Source: Whitmania pigra (taxonomy: Eukaryota > Annelida > Clitellata > Hirudinida > Haemopidae). Taken from it: DNA of 64,000 bases. Numbering within the stretch: position 1 is the first letter of the stretch; every line of letters begins with the position of its first letter. Under the pieces are notes generated by a model. It was given only the letters and a program-made list of their open reading frames with translations. It had not been told where the DNA came from and did not search any database. The translations under genes were made by a program, and so were the position numbers. Shown here in pieces: positions 60,760-64,000 of the stretch. Where the stretch lies: the NCBI GenBank assembly GCA_021613335.1, contig JAJTWR010000410.1:447501-511500 (forward strand), in the 5' to 3' direction.

Positions 60760-62094
60760 TCACATATTTTGATACACGATGCTAAAAATCTTGGACTGGA
60801 CTTTGACGACAGGTTTGCTCTCGGGTTCAGATTGAATAAATTCTTCTTGGGGCACCTGGAATGTTTTAAGAATGTTATTGGAAACACATAATGTACAATT
60901 TGCATAAAACATATATTTGTGCTGATGAATACAATCTAAGTCGAGTGCGGTGAGAAATTTTAACCTTCTTAATTATTGGCTTTACGGTCGAGAGCTTCGG
61001 GTCATTGCTCTCCGTCGTGTCCGCATCGTACTGGTTAAGAGTTTCGTTCCATCTTAATCTTGAAGGTTCCCTCGCTTTAACTGTGAAAGTGGCTCAGTGT
61101 TAAATAATCATAATATATTGAATTAGTTTGAATTTGAGGGAAACAGTAGCTGCTAACCCTGATCAGGCTTAATTTTTGACTTTGTTAATGGCACTCTTTG
61201 GATCTTCACAGCTCGTATACTGTTGGATTTGGTGTTAATTACTGTCTGCAGTGCCACATCACTGGACTGCACCATGAAAATATACAAGAATTCATAAAAA
61301 CAAAAAACAAGAATTGCATAAATGCCAACCCACCAAAATCTCTGAGACACTGTCCGTCGGCGAGGTGCAATCAAGCAACCCCTTGGGTGAAATGTCATCA
61401 AGCGTTGTTTTCTTTTTTATAGGAGTGCTGCATTCATCCCCAGATTCAATAAGTGATCTCTTTTGAGACTGCACCATCTGTAGATGAATGCATTAGGTAT
61501 AAAAGATGTGAAACATTATTTAAGCGATTTATTTGAATCAAATTAAACTTTTAATAATTTAAATTTTTGGTCACCGAGAGCCACTTTTGTTTAATTGAAA
61601 GAAATTACCTTCAAAGCCTTGATGACATCCTCAGTGCAGTACGAAGTCATAGATGGCCTTCCTCTAAACAATTTAAGGCGTTCAAAAGTGTTTTTTTCGG
61701 GGGTTAGAGTGGACACTACTTGAGGTTTGTCCAGAACTTTTACCTTTGGGAACCTCCTTGCGATGTTCAGTGTCTTCCTAAGCTTCCCATACCTTGGGCA
61801 TAATATATTGCTTTCTTGAAGGCAAGTCCTGCGCTTAAGATTTGGAGGAAGAGAGGGAATCAAATAGCCAGGAAAGGATTGCCGCCGTTTTGAGATTATA
61901 TTCATTGAGGCCAAACGTTTATCGTCATTTATATATAACGCAAGTTCAAAGCTGCGCCTCCTATCTTCATCCGATCTTGTGCTAGCAGATTTTGTTTCTT
62001 CGGACCCATCTTTTTCGTCACATTTACCAACTAACTCATTTATAGTTGACGTTAAGGAACTCATATCGAAGTTATTTTCCTTTTGTAAAGCCAT
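60760..62094 (-). CDS. Unrecognised basic, probably nuclear protein, 316 aa
   Basis: Exons (minus) 62094-61609, 61477-61334, 61266-61158, 61080-60965 and 60855-60760 join in phase (317 codons). The first ATG gives MALQKENNFDMSS. The protein is mostly disordered and rich in Arg/Lys and Ser. It contains KRRQSFPGY, NLKRRTCLQ, a block SMTSYCTEDVIKALK, then QKRSLIE…TPIKKKTT, which looks like a bipartite nuclear localisation signal. The order CTEDVIKALK followed by basic clusters loosely recalls the nuclear-envelope nucleoporin POM121 (a CAKETVLSALKEK… region), but no FG repeats or membrane span are present. I do not assign a function. It is divergent to the coiled-coil gene at 62725. Confidence 0.6.
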
Positions 62095-62724
62095 TGCAAA
62101 TGTAAATAGATTTTATCCAAAACATACAACTAAAATTGTAGCGAACGAAATTTAGTCGGACGTGAATACTTGAAAGAAGCTCCAACATTTAAAGGCTTTC
62201 ATTTTAAAAACACCGCAACTCGCACAGCATTTGATGAAAAGAAAATTTATGAATTAGCAAGGGTTTGGTTAATAAATTCGCTTTATGAAATTAATTGTTT
62301 ATTAACATTTTATCAATATTTTAAATTGCAAATACATTATTTTAGATCATAAAATTTTATTCCAAGACTAAAATGCCATTAAATCATCTGAATCAATAAA
62401 ATGCTTAATAATAATAATAAAGTAATTTATCATGTCTTGCTTAATACTACAAATTGTTTGGAAATAGAAATATTCCATAAGGAGAGTCCTAATAAGTCAC
62501 TGGGGTCCGTCTCACACTAAATGTACCAGTCAAATCTAGTTTAATTAATGTTATAAATACACAAGTTTTCTGCCTCTGTTTTTAAATGTTTTTTGTTAAT
62601 AGTAACAAAATTTTGGGATTTAGATATATTTGACAATTTAAAAATTAGTCTTAAAAAAGGCCAAAGCATCGCCTTAGTATATTAATATACAAAATTTTGT
62701 CGTTATAGTAACGCGGCATTAAAA
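62095..62724. promoter_or_regulatory. Shared upstream region of two divergent genes
   Basis: The two ATGs are 630 bases apart and face away from each other, so this AT-rich interval must hold both promoters and 5' UTRs. No specific element is recognised. Confidence 0.45.
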
Positions 62725-63757
62725 ATGGATGAGATCGCACATGAGTTGAGCAACACAGAAAATTACAGACAGCTTGTCTCTGGTAAATAGAATTTTTATG
62801 CATGCGAATATATATAGACATTTAAATGATAATGCATTATAATCCAGGTGAAGCAGAAAAGTCGATCAAACATTTGTTAGCATTTCTTCAAGATGATCAC
62901 AAAGAGCTGGACAAACTAAATAATTCATTCAAGAATAATAATGGTTTGAGTGCTGGACCAAATGTCAGCGAGACTTTTGCTGATTTCTCACATTCTGAAG
63001 CAGCTAAGAGACTGAGATTGGCACTACAAACTGAGGTAATGAATGAAGAAGAAGCAGAAAACATAATATCCGAGCATGAGGTATAGGTTGTTAAATTATT
63101 TAATTTGCAAGTTAATTTTTTCTTAAAAAATTTATGAGAAGAAAATATGTGGTCAAAGTGTAATATTAAATTTAGCCTTGTTTTCTTTATAATTTTTTAT
63201 ATTATTACTTCACCATTGATAATTATCAATTTGTTATTATAATCATCAATTTGTTAGCCTACTAAGCAATATTTCCACCTAATAAGTCAATATTTTACTT
63301 TCTAAAAAATTGTCAATAAATTCTACATATTGTAAAAATTATATGTTTGAAGAATTTATTTGTAGAATTATTTGAAAAAATAATAAACAAATGAAATAAG
63401 TGCATTTTTGCCTTCTCAATAATTTGTTATGGAATTTTGTAGAAAGAGGCAATGCCTAATCCAAAACAATCAGATTTTGAGCAGACATTTCCTAGTCATA
63501 CATGTCCTGCTGAAGAAATACATAAGCTTTTAGAATTTGAACAAGACAAGGCAAATATCTATGCAGAAGAAAATTATCTATTGAAGGTAAATTTTCTTAT
63601 TGATTTTAAGGCTGTTGCAAGGCAAATGTCATAAAATCAAGTTGATTTGCAACTTTTTATTGCTATGTAGAAACAAAACCACGTTTTACTGAAGAAACTT
63701 GGAGATGTTATAAATGAAAATGAAAGCCTTCGAGAGTTTAAACTTTTCACAAACCAG
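62725..63757 (+). CDS. Coiled-coil protein, N-terminal part (continues beyond window)
   Basis: Exons 62725-62782, 62848-63080, 63443-63586 and 63671-63757 join in phase, and the last ends at a donor (CAG|GTGAAT). The start is MDEIAHELSNTENYRQLVSG. Later parts are rich in Glu/Lys/Leu with heptad-like spacing (LLEFEQDKANIYAEENYLLK, then KQNHVLLKKLGDVINENESL), so a long coiled coil is likely, as in centrosomal proteins such as SDCCAG8 or CEP family members. The visible 174 residues are not enough to name it. Confidence 0.65.
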
Positions 63758-64000
63758 GTGAATGCTAAGAATTCTCTACATCAGCATGTTTCTAGGGTCA
63801 TTCATTGAGTTATTGAATTCAGAACATTTTTCAGTTGACTTTATTTTCCTGTTTTGATATTTTATTGACATGCAAACCAAGGGCAAAATGGAACTCAAAA
63901 GTAAAAAAAACTAAGGGAAAAAGGCTCCCGATGGCAGATATCTTGTGGCCAATGATGAAAATTATAGTTGCATTTCAGCAAGATAAACATTAAGTAATAA

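Overview
The window is nuclear DNA from an animal. Every convincing gene is split by GT-AG introns (many only 56-70 nt, others over 1 kb), the base composition is roughly two-thirds A+T by eye, and the genes encode metazoan proteins: a syntaxin-6/10 SNARE, DCUN1D3, ARL6IP1, PDPK1, OVO-type zinc-finger factors, a DENND1 Rab-GEF and a TRAK/Milton-type motor adaptor. I cannot name the species. Compact genes, short introns and a varied set of decayed transposons fit an invertebrate, and a tunicate or other small-genome marine animal would fit, but this is inference. Exon models were built by hand by matching splice sites, reading phase and family conservation.

Layout. 0.4-0.9 kb (+): last two coding exons of a syntaxin-6/10. 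2.4-5.0 kb (-): five-exon gene for an unrecognised 585-aa protein. 5-13 kb: gene-poor, with hAT-type miniature elements, a Tc1-like relic, a pogo-like end, a long CA repeat and two oppositely oriented pieces of an R2-like retrotransposon. 13.2-16.0 kb (+): DCUN1D3. 17.5-17.8 kb: LINE and hAT scraps. 18.3-19.4 kb (+): ARL6IP1. 20.2-23.5 kb (-): PDPK1 in 14 coding exons. 25.1-30.0 kb: a complete 192-bp hAT miniature element, a decayed LRR-like gene, a SINE, a LINE tail and a 1,974-bp hAT element with a perfect 8-bp target duplication. 30.35-34.95 kb (-): a 13-exon gene whose predicted product joins a death effector domain to a pseudokinase and an intact tyrosine kinase domain. 38.1-43.2 kb (-): two tandem OVO-like genes. 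46.0-52.6 kb (+): DENND1 (connecdenn). 54.9-59.8 kb (+): TRAK/Milton-like adaptor. 60.8-62.1 kb (-): basic nuclear-type protein of unknown identity. 62.7 kb to the window end (+): start of a coiled-coil protein.

Most genes are unrelated housekeeping or trafficking genes with no sign of an operon. Several happen to act in membrane traffic or membrane shape (syntaxin, ARL6IP1, DENND1, TRAK). The item most likely to be new is the DED-pseudokinase-tyrosine kinase gene: it has the tandem kinase layout of JAKs, but a death-fold domain stands where FERM and SH2 would be. The second is the OVO pair, whose last exons and the intron between them are almost identical while their first exons have diverged, which points to gene conversion.
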